This document shows, in pieces, positions 17,669 through 27,082 of a stretch of DNA of 64,000 nt. This DNA is from JASGDC01 sp047608145 (GTDB lineage: Bacteria > Actinomycetota > Actinomycetes > Actinomycetales > Micrococcaceae), in assembly GCA_047608145.1 (NCBI GenBank), contig JASGDC010000022.1, positions 1 to 64,000 of the forward strand. Reading direction: 5' to 3'. A program made the position numbers and the translations under genes. The notes under the pieces were generated by a model. It was not told the DNA's origin. It searched no databases and saw only the letters and a program-made list of their open reading frames with translations. Within the stretch, counting starts at the first letter, position 1. The number at the start of each line of letters is the position of its first letter.

Positions 17669-18820
17669 ATGCAACCATGGATTGATAATAAAGTAGTAGA
17701 ACCTGTGCGTCAGCACTTATTAAACCATAATCTAGATATCAATGCACGTAACGTTGTGCATACTCTTGAAAAACAAGGTTATATCTATACTGCTAAGACT
17801 GTGTTAAAACTAGTGGAGCAAATTGAAGCTGAATTTAGTGGACTTGCCCCACTTAAACCACTACTAGCAATAACTGGAGTGACTGATATTTTTGTTAATG
17901 GTCATGCAGAAGTTTGGCTTGATAAAGGACTAGGATTAGAAAGGTACCCACTACACTTCGGCAATGAAGAAAGACTATGTGAAATCGCTATTCGATTAGT
18001 AAATAGTACTGGTAGAAGATTAGATGATTCACAACCAGCAGTCGATGCTAGATTAGCAAACGGGATCCGAATCCATGCAGTCTTACCACCACTTAGCCCT
18101 AATAAAACCTTGCTATCTTTACGAGTGCCTCACCAACAAAGTTTAAACTTTGAAAATTTAATCACTTCTGAATCTATTAATGAACTACTTGCAGATATTC
18201 TATATCGAGTCATTAAGCAAAAGAAGAATTTTCTAATATCTGGAGCTACTGGTTCCGGAAAAACTGCTTTACTATGTGCGTTACTAGAGCTAACCGACAC
18301 AAATGAAAGATTATTAATCGTTGAAGATTCTTCAGAACTATTTCCCACTCATCCACATGTAGTTCACCTTGAAGCTCAACAGAAAAATATTGAAGGCTCT
18401 GGTGAAATAGTATTACAAGATTTAGTTAAACATGCCTTACGTATGCGACCAGATAGATTAATTGTAGGCGAATATCGTGGTGCTGAAATTAAGGATTTGC
18501 TCCATGCCTTTAATACAGGACATTCTGGAGGCCGTGGGACAATTCATGCTAATTCTACAAAAGACTTACCAGCTAGGTTAGAAGCTTTGTGTGCATTAGC
18601 AGGACTTGAAAGAGAAGCTGCCTGGGCTCAAATTAACAGTGCTTTAGATCTAGCAATTCATGTTGCTAATGAAAATGGGAAGCGGTTTGTTAGTGAAATT
18701 ACTTTAGTTAATAACAAATCTTCCGGAGAAGTAACAATGCTTCCTGCTCTTAGCTATGATGGCAGCAATATCAAGGAACTATCTGGATATCAGCAGCTTA
18801 CTGAACTCCTTAAAAAATGA
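17669..18820 (+). CDS. tadA: TadA/CpaF-type secretion ATPase
   Basis: The 383-residue protein is a VirB11-like ATPase. It shows Walker A SGATGSGKTALLCALL (about residues 189-204), the Asp box LIVEDSSELFP, the Walker B-like region MRPDRLIVGEYRGAEIKDLL and the His box GHSGGRGTIHANS. It energises assembly of Flp/Tad pili. The ATG follows the ssd stop directly and the end overlaps tadB by four bases, so the genes are co-translated. Confidence 0.93.
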   Translation: MQPWIDNKVVEPVRQHLLNHNLDINARNVVHTLEKQGYIYTAKTVLKLVEQIEAEFSGLAPLKPLLAITGVTDIFVNGHAEVWLDKGLGLERYPLHFGNEERLCEIAIRLVNSTGRRLDDSQPAVDARLANGIRIHAVLPPLSPNKTLLSLRVPHQQSLNFENLITSESINELLADILYRVIKQKKNFLISGATGSGKTALLCALLELTDTNERLLIVEDSSELFPTHPHVVHLEAQQKNIEGSGEIVLQDLVKHALRMRPDRLIVGEYRGAEIKDLLHAFNTGHSGGRGTIHANSTKDLPARLEALCALAGLEREAAWAQINSALDLAIHVANENGKRFVSEITLVNNKSSGEVTMLPALSYDGSNIKELSGYQQLTELLKK

Positions 18821-19476
18821 ACGGTTTAATAATATTCTTCTTACTAGTAACAAGTGGCTATGTTTACTGTACAAAACCAATCTCTTGGCAAAAATATCTC
18901 AAAACTAAAAGTAAGCAAAAAATAACGAAAGAAAACAAACAAGAAGTTCAAATGACTTCTCTATTACGAGAGTTAATAAGTTGGCTTGAAACAGGTATAA
19001 ACCCAAACGAAGTATTCAAAAAAGTAAGTTCAGATTCAAATACCAAAGTATACTTTGACAAAATAGTCCAAGGTGTCGAAATAGCTCAAACAGCTCCTGC
19101 TGCTTTGCTTATTAATTTAGACTATGCCCCTAAAGAAATGAAAGAAGGTTTTGTCCAATTAGCTAGAGTTTGGCAAGTTTCCAATGATTCTGGGTGTTCC
19201 TTGCAAGAAGTTTTATCAAATTTAGCCGCACATTTTGACGCTCAAGAAGACAAGCTTCACTCTACAGCAAAAGCTTTGGCATCACCTGCAGCAAGTGCAA
19301 AAGTACTACTGATACTTCCACTGCTAAGCATAGGAATTAGCGCTATTTTTGGCTTGATTGATTTTCATGTTCTACTTAGTTCAATTCCAGCACTTATTAG
19401 TATCCTTATTGGCTTATTACTTAATGGTGGAGCATACCTCTGGGCACAAAGATTACTTAAGGAGGTTCATATATAA
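18817..19476 (+). CDS. tadB: TadB-like type II secretion F-domain membrane protein
   Basis: The 219-residue protein has one N-terminal hydrophobic helix, a cytoplasmic helical T2SSF domain (LLRELISWLETGINPNEVF ... VQLARVWQVSNDSGCSLQEVL) and two C-terminal membrane helices. It is the inner-membrane platform of the Tad pilus. It overlaps tadA by ATGA and its end overlaps the position where tadC should start. The length is on the short side for TadB, as usual in actinobacteria. Confidence 0.85.
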   Translation: MNGLIIFFLLVTSGYVYCTKPISWQKYLKTKSKQKITKENKQEVQMTSLLRELISWLETGINPNEVFKKVSSDSNTKVYFDKIVQGVEIAQTAPAALLINLDYAPKEMKEGFVQLARVWQVSNDSGCSLQEVLSNLAAHFDAQEDKLHSTAKALASPAASAKVLLILPLLSIGISAIFGLIDFHVLLSSIPALISILIGLLLNGGAYLWAQRLLKEVHI

Positions 19477-20008
19477 CTTTCTTAGCACTCTATGGTTTCC
19501 TCAGTTTACTTTTTTATAAACTAATTCCGAAATCCTGGAATCAAGGAAAAAGCAAAATAATCACAGAAATTAATACTACATACAAACTTGAGTTTCACTT
19601 TGTTTAGAACTTACAGCATCCGTAATGAAAACTGGCTGTTCTTTAATTCGCAGTTTAGAATTATTAGCAAAAGTACACCAGAGAGCTGAGAAAAAAGAAA
19701 TAGAGCAATCAATCACTTTACTACGCTTGGGATCTTCATGGAATGCCAGTTGGAAACACAGCACTGGAGAAGTTAAAGAATTAGGTCAGCATTTATATCA
19801 AGCAAACCAAGGAATTTCAGTAACTAATATCTTAAAGGCACGTGCTTATCACTATCGAAAAAATCAATAAAATCTGCAATTAGAACGTATTGAAGCATTG
19901 ACTGTAAAGCTCTTAATGCCTCTTGGACTACTCGCTTTACCGGCATTCATAGCGATTGGTATCATTCCAACAATCTTATGCCTATTTAACTCAATTTCAA
20001 TTTTTTGA
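19473..20008 (+). pseudogene. tadC: Broken tadC (T2SSF protein)
   Basis: Between tadB and the pilin gene, three stretches read as one TadC-like protein: an N-terminal membrane helix (19473-19607), the helical T2SSF core (MKTGCSLIRSLELL ... YQANQGISVTNILKARA, about 19610-19867) and a C-terminal membrane helix (MPLGLLALPAFIAIGIIP, 19870-20008). The position set by AAGGAGG (19459-19465) and by overlap with the tadB stop holds ATA instead of ATG. There is a frameshift near 19600 (first frame ends TAG 19605-19607) and an in-frame TAA at 19868-19870. TadC pairs with TadB, so pilus assembly is probably lost. Confidence 0.8.
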
Positions 20009-20018
20009 AAGGAACCTC

Positions 20019-20198
20019 ATGGATCACAATAAAGAACTAGACTTCAATGATGACGAACATGGAATGGCTACAGCTGAGTATGCTATCGCTACTTTAGCTG
20101 CTGTCGCTTTCGCTGGATTACTTCTCACTATTATGAGAAGTGGTGAAGTCCGAGCTTTCTTACTAGCAATCATCCAAAAAGCATTGAATATTCAATGA
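20019..20198 (+). CDS. Flp-type pilin-like small protein (DUF4244)
   Basis: The 59-residue protein starts at ATG 20019 behind AAAGGAACC. A longer frame from 19956 belongs to the tadC remnant. The sequence GMATAEYAIATLAAVAFAGLL has the class III prepilin look, with Gly before the cleavage point, Glu at position +5 of the mature protein and a long hydrophobic helix. It occupies the usual place between tadC and tadE. Its stop overlaps the tadE start (ATGA). Confidence 0.85.
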   Translation: MDHNKELDFNDDEHGMATAEYAIATLAAVAFAGLLLTIMRSGEVRAFLLAIIQKALNIQ

Positions 20199-20575
20199 CT
20201 AAAGAAAACCTTCAGCACTGGTGCTACTCTCACGATAAACGTGGTAGTGTCAGTGCTGAGTTTGCCACAGCATTCCCTGCTGTCATGTTAATTCTTTGTT
20301 TGTGTTTTGAAGTTAGCAACTTATTACACAAATATTTATTACTACATAGTGCAGCAGCCCAAAGTGTTCGCTTAGTTGCTAGGACAGAAACCAAAGACAA
20401 GGCTGCTGCAACTATGGCAAACTTAGCACCAAACTCAAACTGGGAAGTAAAAGAGACAGCAGATCAAGTGGTGTTAACTGCCTCTATGCCTTATAACTTA
20501 AAGATTCTTAGTTTCACTGTCACCCTACGTTCAGACGCTATTGCTTTGAAGGAGAGTAGCTTTGTCGAACAATGA
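20195..20575 (+). CDS. tadE: TadE-like pseudopilin
   Basis: The 126-residue protein has KRGSVSAEFATAFPAVMLILCLCFEV near the N-terminus: a charged start, the conserved Glu and a hydrophobic helix, as in TadE minor pilins. The C-terminal part is extracytoplasmic. It is in the tad operon, overlapping the pilin-like gene before it and the next gene after it by short overlaps. Confidence 0.85.
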   Translation: MTKENLQHWCYSHDKRGSVSAEFATAFPAVMLILCLCFEVSNLLHKYLLLHSAAAQSVRLVARTETKDKAAATMANLAPNSNWEVKETADQVVLTASMPYNLKILSFTVTLRSDAIALKESSFVEQ

Positions 20576-20906
20576 TGAAAATGGATCTGGCACTATCCAA
20601 ACTATTGGAATCTTACTTGTCATGGTAATCATATTGTTGACACTAACTACTCTGACTAAAGTCCTACTGCAAAAACATGAAGCTGACTATAAAACTGATG
20701 CTGCATCTTTGGCAGCTGGCGATACATTACTAGGTTTTATTGAAGGTGATATCTGTGCTAATGCTCAAAAATTACTAACTAACAATATGACCTTAACTAA
20801 ATGCCATATAGGTGAAACTGAAGTATGGATAACTGCCACTAGGCCTACTATCTTTAACTTAACAATTACTAGCCATGCCCATGCAGGTCTTCCGGAAACT
20901 AACTAA
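20562..20906 (+). CDS. TadF/Rv3654c-like TadE-domain protein
   Basis: The 114-residue protein starts at TTG 20562 inside the end of tadE, with GGAG just upstream. ENGSGTIQTIGILLVMVIILLTLT forms a single N-terminal hydrophobic helix, followed by a small extracytoplasmic domain with two cysteines (DICANA and TKCHIG). This is the usual last gene of actinobacterial tad loci, next to the DUF1998 helicase. The function is inferred from the neighbourhood. Confidence 0.75.
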   Translation: MSNNDENGSGTIQTIGILLVMVIILLTLTTLTKVLLQKHEADYKTDAASLAAGDTLLGFIEGDICANAQKLLTNNMTLTKCHIGETEVWITATRPTIFNLTITSHAHAGLPETN

Positions 20907-21058
20907 TACTGATTACCTAGATAAATACCTTCGGGATTCTTCAAACTTTACAAACTGCGAAATTGTAGTTTCATCCCATATTTTGGAGTGATTCTAGCCT
21001 TTTAGGGTGAAAGTGCCATGACAAAACGAAAATAACCTACTGGCACTATGATTAACTA

Positions 21059-23326
21059 CTATATAAAAAGCTCTAGTAGTTTAATAGCGCCCCATTTACT
21101 CAAAGGTTCGTTACGGTTTCCACACTTAGGAGATTGCACACAAGATGGGCAACCAGCTTCACATTCACAAGACTTAATTGCTTGACTAGTAGCACGCAGC
21201 CAAGTACTAGCGGCTTTATAACCTCGTTCCGCAAAACCAGCACCACCTTGATGACCATCGTAGACAAAAATAGTTGGTAATCCAGTATTTGGATGTTGCG
21301 CAATTGAAACTCCGCCAATGTCCCATCTATCACTAATTGCAACAACTGGCAGTAAGGCAATCATGGCATGCTCTGCAGCATGAAGTGCACCCGGAATTGA
21401 ACCTTTAAAAATTCCAGCTTGGTCGATAGCTTCTGGAGTGATTGTAAACCAAACAGCTTGGGTATGTAATTCTGTTTCTGGAAGCTCTAGTGGATACTCA
21501 CCCATAAATTCACGAGTATTAGTATCTTTCTTTTGATAAGAAACTACCTGATTTCGCACCACTACTTCACCAAAGTGACGAATTCCAAATCCTTGACTCT
21601 GTTGCTCTTGTTCATCAGTAATTTCGATATCCGTAATATCCCGAGCGTGTGTAAAGAAAGTAGTGTCTTCCTTACGTACCAAAGCAATTGATTGATCTTC
21701 ATCAAACAATGAAACTACATAGTTACGACCTTGGTGCAAGTAAACAGCTTCAGGATGTACTAAAAAGTGTGAACTAGTGGCATCAATAGTACCTAAAACT
21801 GTGCCTTCTTCTTCATCAACTATTTTAATTGGTTCACCACCAGCACTACGTAAGTTTATATGTTCGGCTGGATTATGCCTAGCAACCCAATACCAACCTC
21901 GTGCTCGTCTCCGAATTATTCCAAATTCTACTAACTCAATTAAAACAGCTGGAGCAGTGGTACCGAAAAGCTCTATCTCATCAAATTTAAGCGGTTCTTC
22001 AGCTGCAGCTGCACACAAATGTGAACGTAAAACATAAGGATTTTCTGGATCAAAAACTATCTCTTCGACATCCTTATCCAGCAATAATTTAGGATGATTA
22101 ACAAAGTAAGTATCTAAGGGGTCATCTTGAGCGACAAACACTGTTAATCCTTCACTACTCGAACGTCCAGCACGCCCCGACTGCTGCCAAAATGAAGCTC
22201 TAGTACCTGGCCATCCTGAAATAATTACAGCGTCTAAACCACTAATATCAATACCCAATTCCAAAGCATTAGTGGTTACTACACCAAGTATTTCACCAGA
22301 AGAAATTTTACGTTCTAACTCTCTACGTTCTTCTGGTAAATATCCAGAACGATAAGCTGCTATCCGTTTTATCAAATCTGAATCAACTTCAGAAACCAGT
22401 CGTTGCGTAGTAAGAGCAATAGTTTCAGCCGCTCTACGTGAACGTACAAAAGCCATAGTTCGAGTTCCATTAGCCACAAGGTTTGCTAGTAATTCAGCAG
22501 TTTCATAAGTCGCACTACGGCGCACTGGAGCCTTATTTTCTCCTTGGAGACCTTCTAATAAAGGTGGCTCCCATAACTTTATAATTCTTCTAGATTTAGC
22601 TGCAGTATCCTCAGTTATTGCAGTAACTGGCAAACCAATTAACTTACTAAATGAATAATCTGGTGAACTTGCCGTAGCACTAGCACCAATAAATTTTGGA
22701 TCACTGCCATAACTATTCAATACTCTACGTAGTCTTCGTAAAACATTAGCTACATGAGAACCAAATACTCCACGATAACTATGTGCTTCATCAATGATTA
22801 TGTAATCCAACTTTTTGAAAAATCTGCTCCACCGCACATGGTTAGTTAGAATCCCATGATGCAACATATCTGGATTAGTTAAAACATAATTGGCATGTTC
22901 ACGAATCCACTTACGTAAATCTGTAGAAGTATCACCATCATATAATTCTGCAGCTAGCTCTGGAACATCAAGCTCACGTAATACTCGATTCTGGTCTTGT
23001 GCCAATGCTTTGGTAGGTGCTAAATACAGCACATTTTTGCCTTCCATTACTCCTTGCAAAGTAGGTAACAAGTAAGCAAAAGATTTACCAGAAGCTGTAC
23101 CAGTGGCAATAATTATATTATTTCCAGAATATATGGCATCTGCTGAGGTAACTTGGTGCTGGTATGGTTCTGAAATACCTCGTTTTTGAAAAGCACTAAT
23201 GATTTTGGGAGATAACCATTCTGGCCATTTTGCATACACAGCTTCTTGTACAGGCAATTCACGTTCGTAACGCAAACTGTCATTACCGTTTCTAAAAGCA
23301 AATTCAAAATCACTAGTCATAACCAC
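21059..23326 (-). CDS. DEAD/DEAH-box helicase with DUF1998 C-terminus
   Basis: The 755-residue superfamily 2 helicase has ATGTASGKSFAYLLP (motif I), DEAH (IIIDEAHSYRG, motif II), GASATASSP (motif III) and QQSGRAGRSSSEG (motif VI). The C-terminal DUF1998 region holds a cysteine cluster, CECEAGCPSCVQSPKCGNR. It is the Rv3649-type helicase that sits beside tad loci in actinobacteria; relatives such as MrfA act in DNA repair. GTG 23326 is the first start, and an ATG two codons later is equally possible. Confidence 0.9.
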   Translation of the reverse strand: MVMTSDFEFAFRNGNDSLRYERELPVQEAVYAKWPEWLSPKIISAFQKRGISEPYQHQVTSADAIYSGNNIIIATGTASGKSFAYLLPTLQGVMEGKNVLYLAPTKALAQDQNRVLRELDVPELAAELYDGDTSTDLRKWIREHANYVLTNPDMLHHGILTNHVRWSRFFKKLDYIIIDEAHSYRGVFGSHVANVLRRLRRVLNSYGSDPKFIGASATASSPDYSFSKLIGLPVTAITEDTAAKSRRIIKLWEPPLLEGLQGENKAPVRRSATYETAELLANLVANGTRTMAFVRSRRAAETIALTTQRLVSEVDSDLIKRIAAYRSGYLPEERRELERKISSGEILGVVTTNALELGIDISGLDAVIISGWPGTRASFWQQSGRAGRSSSEGLTVFVAQDDPLDTYFVNHPKLLLDKDVEEIVFDPENPYVLRSHLCAAAAEEPLKFDEIELFGTTAPAVLIELVEFGIIRRRARGWYWVARHNPAEHINLRSAGGEPIKIVDEEEGTVLGTIDATSSHFLVHPEAVYLHQGRNYVVSLFDEDQSIALVRKEDTTFFTHARDITDIEITDEQEQQSQGFGIRHFGEVVVRNQVVSYQKKDTNTREFMGEYPLELPETELHTQAVWFTITPEAIDQAGIFKGSIPGALHAAEHAMIALLPVVAISDRWDIGGVSIAQHPNTGLPTIFVYDGHQGGAGFAERGYKAASTWLRATSQAIKSCECEAGCPSCVQSPKCGNRNEPLSKWGAIKLLELFI

Positions 23327-23387
23327 TTCATTATCTCAATAAAATAAAGTATTGGCTGTTTATCCATAAAACTAATAGAATGTAATT

Positions 23388-24305
23388 ATGATTGAGAAAG
23401 TTATACTGTATTACCGTTTTACGCCAATTAGCGATCCAGAAGCGATTAAACTATGGCAAAAAGAATTGTGTAAACGCCTAGGACTTAAAGGGCGTATCCT
23501 AATTTCAAAACATGGAATCAATGGTACCGTTGGTGGCTCAATGGACAAGGTAAAAGAATATGTCCGTGAAACTAAGACTTACCCAGCATTCCGTGGCACC
23601 GATATTAAGTGGAGTGAAGGTAGCTCCAATGATTTCCCACGCTTAAGTGTCAAAGCACGTGAAGAAATCGTATCTTTCAAAGCAGGAGACGAGCTTAAAG
23701 TCGATGAGCGTGGCGTAGTTGGTACTGGTAAACATTTGAGCCCAGGTAAATTACATAAGCTTGTCGAAGAAAACAAAGACGATGTCGTATTCTTTGATGG
23801 TCGTAATGCTTACGAAGCAGAAATTGGTCGTTTCAAAGGTGCAGTGATACCAAACACTGAAACTACCAAGGATTTCATTGACGAACTTGATAGTGGTAAA
23901 TATGATCACTTGAAAGATAAGAAAGTCGTAACTTACTGTACTGGTGGTGTACGTTGCGAAATTCTTTCATCATTAATGAAAAACCGAGGCTTTAAAGACG
24001 TATACCAAATTGATGGTGGTATCGTACGTTATGGTGAAACTTATGGCAATAAAGGTCTTTGGGAAGGTTCACTGTACATTTTCGATAGGCGAATGAATCA
24101 AGAGTTCGGTAAAAATACTGAAGTTTTGGGTACCTGTACACGCTGTCAGAGTAAAACTAGTAACTTTGAAAACTGTGCTCGCCCGGAATGTCATAAGCTA
24201 GTACTACTTTGTGAAGACTGTTTTGCTAATGAAGTAATTTGTTGCTCAGCAGAATGTGATAAATTACTATCAGAGCGTAATAAAACCAACAAGATTAGCT
24301 CATAA
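23388..24305 (+). CDS. trhO: tRNA uridine(34) hydroxylase (rhodanese-like TrhO)
   Basis: The 305-residue protein has an N-terminal ferredoxin-like domain (ISKHGINGTVGGS), a central rhodanese domain with active-site loop YCTGGVRCE, and a C-terminal cysteine-rich segment (CTRCQSK, CARPECHK, CEDC, CCSAEC). TrhO (YceA) hydroxylates U34 of certain tRNAs using oxygen. The length is normal. It is monocistronic, with an inverted repeat downstream. Confidence 0.9.
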   Translation: MIEKVILYYRFTPISDPEAIKLWQKELCKRLGLKGRILISKHGINGTVGGSMDKVKEYVRETKTYPAFRGTDIKWSEGSSNDFPRLSVKAREEIVSFKAGDELKVDERGVVGTGKHLSPGKLHKLVEENKDDVVFFDGRNAYEAEIGRFKGAVIPNTETTKDFIDELDSGKYDHLKDKKVVTYCTGGVRCEILSSLMKNRGFKDVYQIDGGIVRYGETYGNKGLWEGSLYIFDRRMNQEFGKNTEVLGTCTRCQSKTSNFENCARPECHKLVLLCEDCFANEVICCSAECDKLLSERNKTNKISS

Positions 24306-24331
24306 AGTTAGCTATTTGCTTAAGGTTTTTA

Positions 24332-24372
24332 GATACTCTAACACATATTCTTTAAATATGCGTTAGAGTATC
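24332..24372 (+). terminator. Long inverted repeat after trhO, terminator-like
   Basis: GATACTCTAACACATATT (24332-24349) is the near-perfect reverse complement of 24355-24372 (17 of 18), with a 5-nt loop. The following bases are AT-rich but contain no clean T-run, so it is either a weak terminator for trhO or an operator in front of topA. Confidence 0.5.
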
Positions 24373-24413
24373 CTTATATAAATTAAATTTTCGACGACTT
24401 AAGGAACAACTAA

Positions 24414-27065
24414 GTGCCAGGCAAAGGAAACTCCAAAAAGAAGCTAGTGATTGTAGAGTCACCAAGCAAAATTAAGAGCATTAAAAAAATCCTAGGTGAT
24501 GATTTTGAAATTGACTCTTCTTATGGACACATCCGTGATTTGCCCCAACCTAGTAAGCTACCAGCACGCATGAAAAAAGGCCCATATAAGAAATTTGCTG
24601 TTAATGTCGAAAAAAACTTTGAACCATACTACGTAGTTTCGCCTGATAAAACGAAAAAAGTTAAAGAGTTAAAAGAAAAATTAAAAGAAGCTGATGAACT
24701 TTACCTCGCAACTGACCGTGACCGTGAAGGTGAAGCTATTGCTTGGCATTTAAAGGAAGTCTTAAAACCAAATGTTCCGATAAAACGCATGGTATTTGGT
24801 GATATTACTCCTGAAACTATTCGTGAAGCACTAAATGATACTCGGGATATTGATATCGACTTAGTAGATGCTCAAGAAACTCGTAGAGTGCTAGATCGTC
24901 TTTATGGTTATGAAATTTCACCAGTACTTTGGCGCAAAGTTCGCACTGGCATTTCCGCTGGTCGTGTACAGTCTGTCGCTACTCGCATGATTGTGCAACG
25001 TGAACGTGAACGTATGGCTTATATTACTTCTAATTACTGGAGCCTAAAAGCTGAGCTATTCGGTGACAACCAAGACTTCCAGGCAAGGCTTAATAAAGTT
25101 GATGGAGTAAAAGTTGCCTCTGGTAAAGACTTCAATGAAAAAGGTGAGCTTACTACAGAAAATACTTTCACTCTTGATAAAGATAAGGCGACTTATCTTA
25201 AAGAGCAGCTCGCGAATTCAGATTTTAAAGTTTCAAGTTTAAAAACTAAACCATATAGCCGTAAACCCGCTGCCCCTTTTACTACTTCTACTTTGCAGCA
25301 AGAAGCAGCTCGCAAACTGCGTTATACTTCACGTACTACGATGATGATTGCTCAGTCACTTTATGAACAGGGTTACATCACTTATATGCGTACAGATTCA
25401 CCTTCATTATCCAAACAAGCTACTGAAGCTGCACGTAAACAAGCTACAGAGTTATATGGCAAAGAAGCACTTTCACCAAAACCACGTAGTTACTCAAGTA
25501 AATCTGCAAGTGCTCAGGAAGCTCACGAAGCAATTCGACCAGCTGGTGAAACTTTCCGAACACCACAGCAACTTAATTCCAAATTAAGTAATGACCAAAT
25601 GCGACTTTATAAGTTGGTTTGGAAACGTACTGTCGCTTCACAAATGGCTGATGCTAAAGGTTCTACTGCCACCATGAAAATTACTGCAAAAGCTAAAGAT
25701 GGCAAAGTGGCAGAGTTTTCTACAAGTGGTACAGTAATCACTTTTCGTGGTTTCTTGGATGTTTATAAAGAAGGTACTGACGATAAAAAGTCTAGCAAGA
25801 CTGAAGAAAATCAATTACCTAATCTTAAAGAAGGCGATACAGCAGAGCTTAAAGATTTACTTGCAGAAAGTCATGACACTACTCCACCTGCACGTTACAC
25901 TGAAGCAAGTCTAGTAAAGAAACTAGACGAAAAAGGCATCGGTCGTCCTTCTACATACTCTACTATTATTACCACCATTATCGACCGTGGCTACGTATAT
26001 AAGCGTGGCACAGCTTTGGTGCCATCATGGTTAGCGTTCGCAGTTGTTAGACTCTTAGAAGAGCATTTTGGCAAGCTTATAGATTATGATTTCTCAGCAG
26101 CAATGGAAACTGATTTAGACCGCATCGCTAACGGTGAAGATAGCCGAGTTAAGTGGCTTTCACATTTCTATCTTGGTACTAAAGATCAACATTCAGAAAC
26201 TCAGACTAAAGGTCTGCACAATATCGTAGAAAACCTTGGTGAAATTGATGCTCGTGAGATTAATACCATTGCAATAACAGACGGCATTGATTTACGGGTA
26301 GGACGCTATGGTCCTTATTTAGAAAGACTAGATAAGGAAACTGGTGAATTAAAACGTGCCAGTGTTCCAGATGATGTAGCTCCTGATGAATTAACAGCAG
26401 AAAAAGCAGAAGAGCTATTTAAGACACAGCCAGAAGGTGAAAAAGAACTAGGCACTGATCCAAAGAGTGGAAATATAATCGTCGCTAAATCTGGACGGTT
26501 TGGGCCTTACATCACCGAAATTTTGCCAGAAGGCAGCAAAGAAAAACCACGCACTGCTAGCCTATTCAAAACAATGACACTAGATACAGTTGATTTAGAA
26601 CAGGCACTTAAACTACTATCATTGCCTAGGGAAATTGGCTCAGATCCAAAAGACGGTAAAGTAATTACCGCACAAAATGGTCGCTATGGCCCATATCTAA
26701 AAAAGGGTGGCGATTCTAGAACTTTACAATCTGAAGATCAGATTTTCAATATGACCCTTGATGAAGCAGTTAAAATTTACGAACAACCAAAGCATCGCGG
26801 TCGTGGAACTGCTAAACCACCATTGCGTGAGTTTGGTACTGATCCTACTAGTGGTAAACCAATCGTTGTGAAAGATGGCCGCTTTGGTCCATATATCACT
26901 GATGGGACCACTAACGTTACTGTACCTAAGAGTGAAACGATTGAGTCACTTACTGAAGACTTAGCAGTAACACTACTTGCGGATAAACGAGCTAAAGGGC
27001 CAGCAAAGAAAAAGACTACTCGTAAGACTACGACAAAGCGAAAAACAACTGCTAAAAAGAAATAA
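24414..27065 (+). CDS. topA: DNA topoisomerase I
   Basis: The 883-residue type IA enzyme starts at GTG 24414. It has the TOPRIM domain (VIVESPSKIKSI, ATDRDREGEAIAWH) and the catalytic tyrosine in GYITYMRTDSPSLS. The C-terminus lacks zinc fingers and instead has repeated units of the type DGRFGPYI (four copies) and a basic Lys/Arg/Thr tail, as in mycobacterial TopA. It relaxes negative supercoils. It is on the same strand as trhO, but the 108-bp gap suggests its own promoter. Confidence 0.97.
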   Translation: MPGKGNSKKKLVIVESPSKIKSIKKILGDDFEIDSSYGHIRDLPQPSKLPARMKKGPYKKFAVNVEKNFEPYYVVSPDKTKKVKELKEKLKEADELYLATDRDREGEAIAWHLKEVLKPNVPIKRMVFGDITPETIREALNDTRDIDIDLVDAQETRRVLDRLYGYEISPVLWRKVRTGISAGRVQSVATRMIVQRERERMAYITSNYWSLKAELFGDNQDFQARLNKVDGVKVASGKDFNEKGELTTENTFTLDKDKATYLKEQLANSDFKVSSLKTKPYSRKPAAPFTTSTLQQEAARKLRYTSRTTMMIAQSLYEQGYITYMRTDSPSLSKQATEAARKQATELYGKEALSPKPRSYSSKSASAQEAHEAIRPAGETFRTPQQLNSKLSNDQMRLYKLVWKRTVASQMADAKGSTATMKITAKAKDGKVAEFSTSGTVITFRGFLDVYKEGTDDKKSSKTEENQLPNLKEGDTAELKDLLAESHDTTPPARYTEASLVKKLDEKGIGRPSTYSTIITTIIDRGYVYKRGTALVPSWLAFAVVRLLEEHFGKLIDYDFSAAMETDLDRIANGEDSRVKWLSHFYLGTKDQHSETQTKGLHNIVENLGEIDAREINTIAITDGIDLRVGRYGPYLERLDKETGELKRASVPDDVAPDELTAEKAEELFKTQPEGEKELGTDPKSGNIIVAKSGRFGPYITEILPEGSKEKPRTASLFKTMTLDTVDLEQALKLLSLPREIGSDPKDGKVITAQNGRYGPYLKKGGDSRTLQSEDQIFNMTLDEAVKIYEQPKHRGRGTAKPPLREFGTDPTSGKPIVVKDGRFGPYITDGTTNVTVPKSETIESLTEDLAVTLLADKRAKGPAKKKTTRKTTTKRKTTAKKK

Positions 27066-27080
27066 AGCTTTTTAGCAGTT
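27047..27080 (-). terminator. Terminator of the trk genes overlapping the topA end
   Basis: AACTGCTAAAAAG (27047-27059) pairs with CTTTTTAGCAGTT (27068-27080), a 13-bp stem. Read on the minus strand it is followed by GTTTTTC, which fits termination of the trkH-trkA transcript. It also overlaps the last codons of topA. Confidence 0.6.
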
Positions 27081-27082
27081 AA

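Noticed and set aside
20990..21045. Inverted repeat AGTGCCA ... TGGCACT between the tad locus and the helicase
   Set aside because: Short 7-bp stem with a long loop and no T-run. Too weak to call a terminator or operator.
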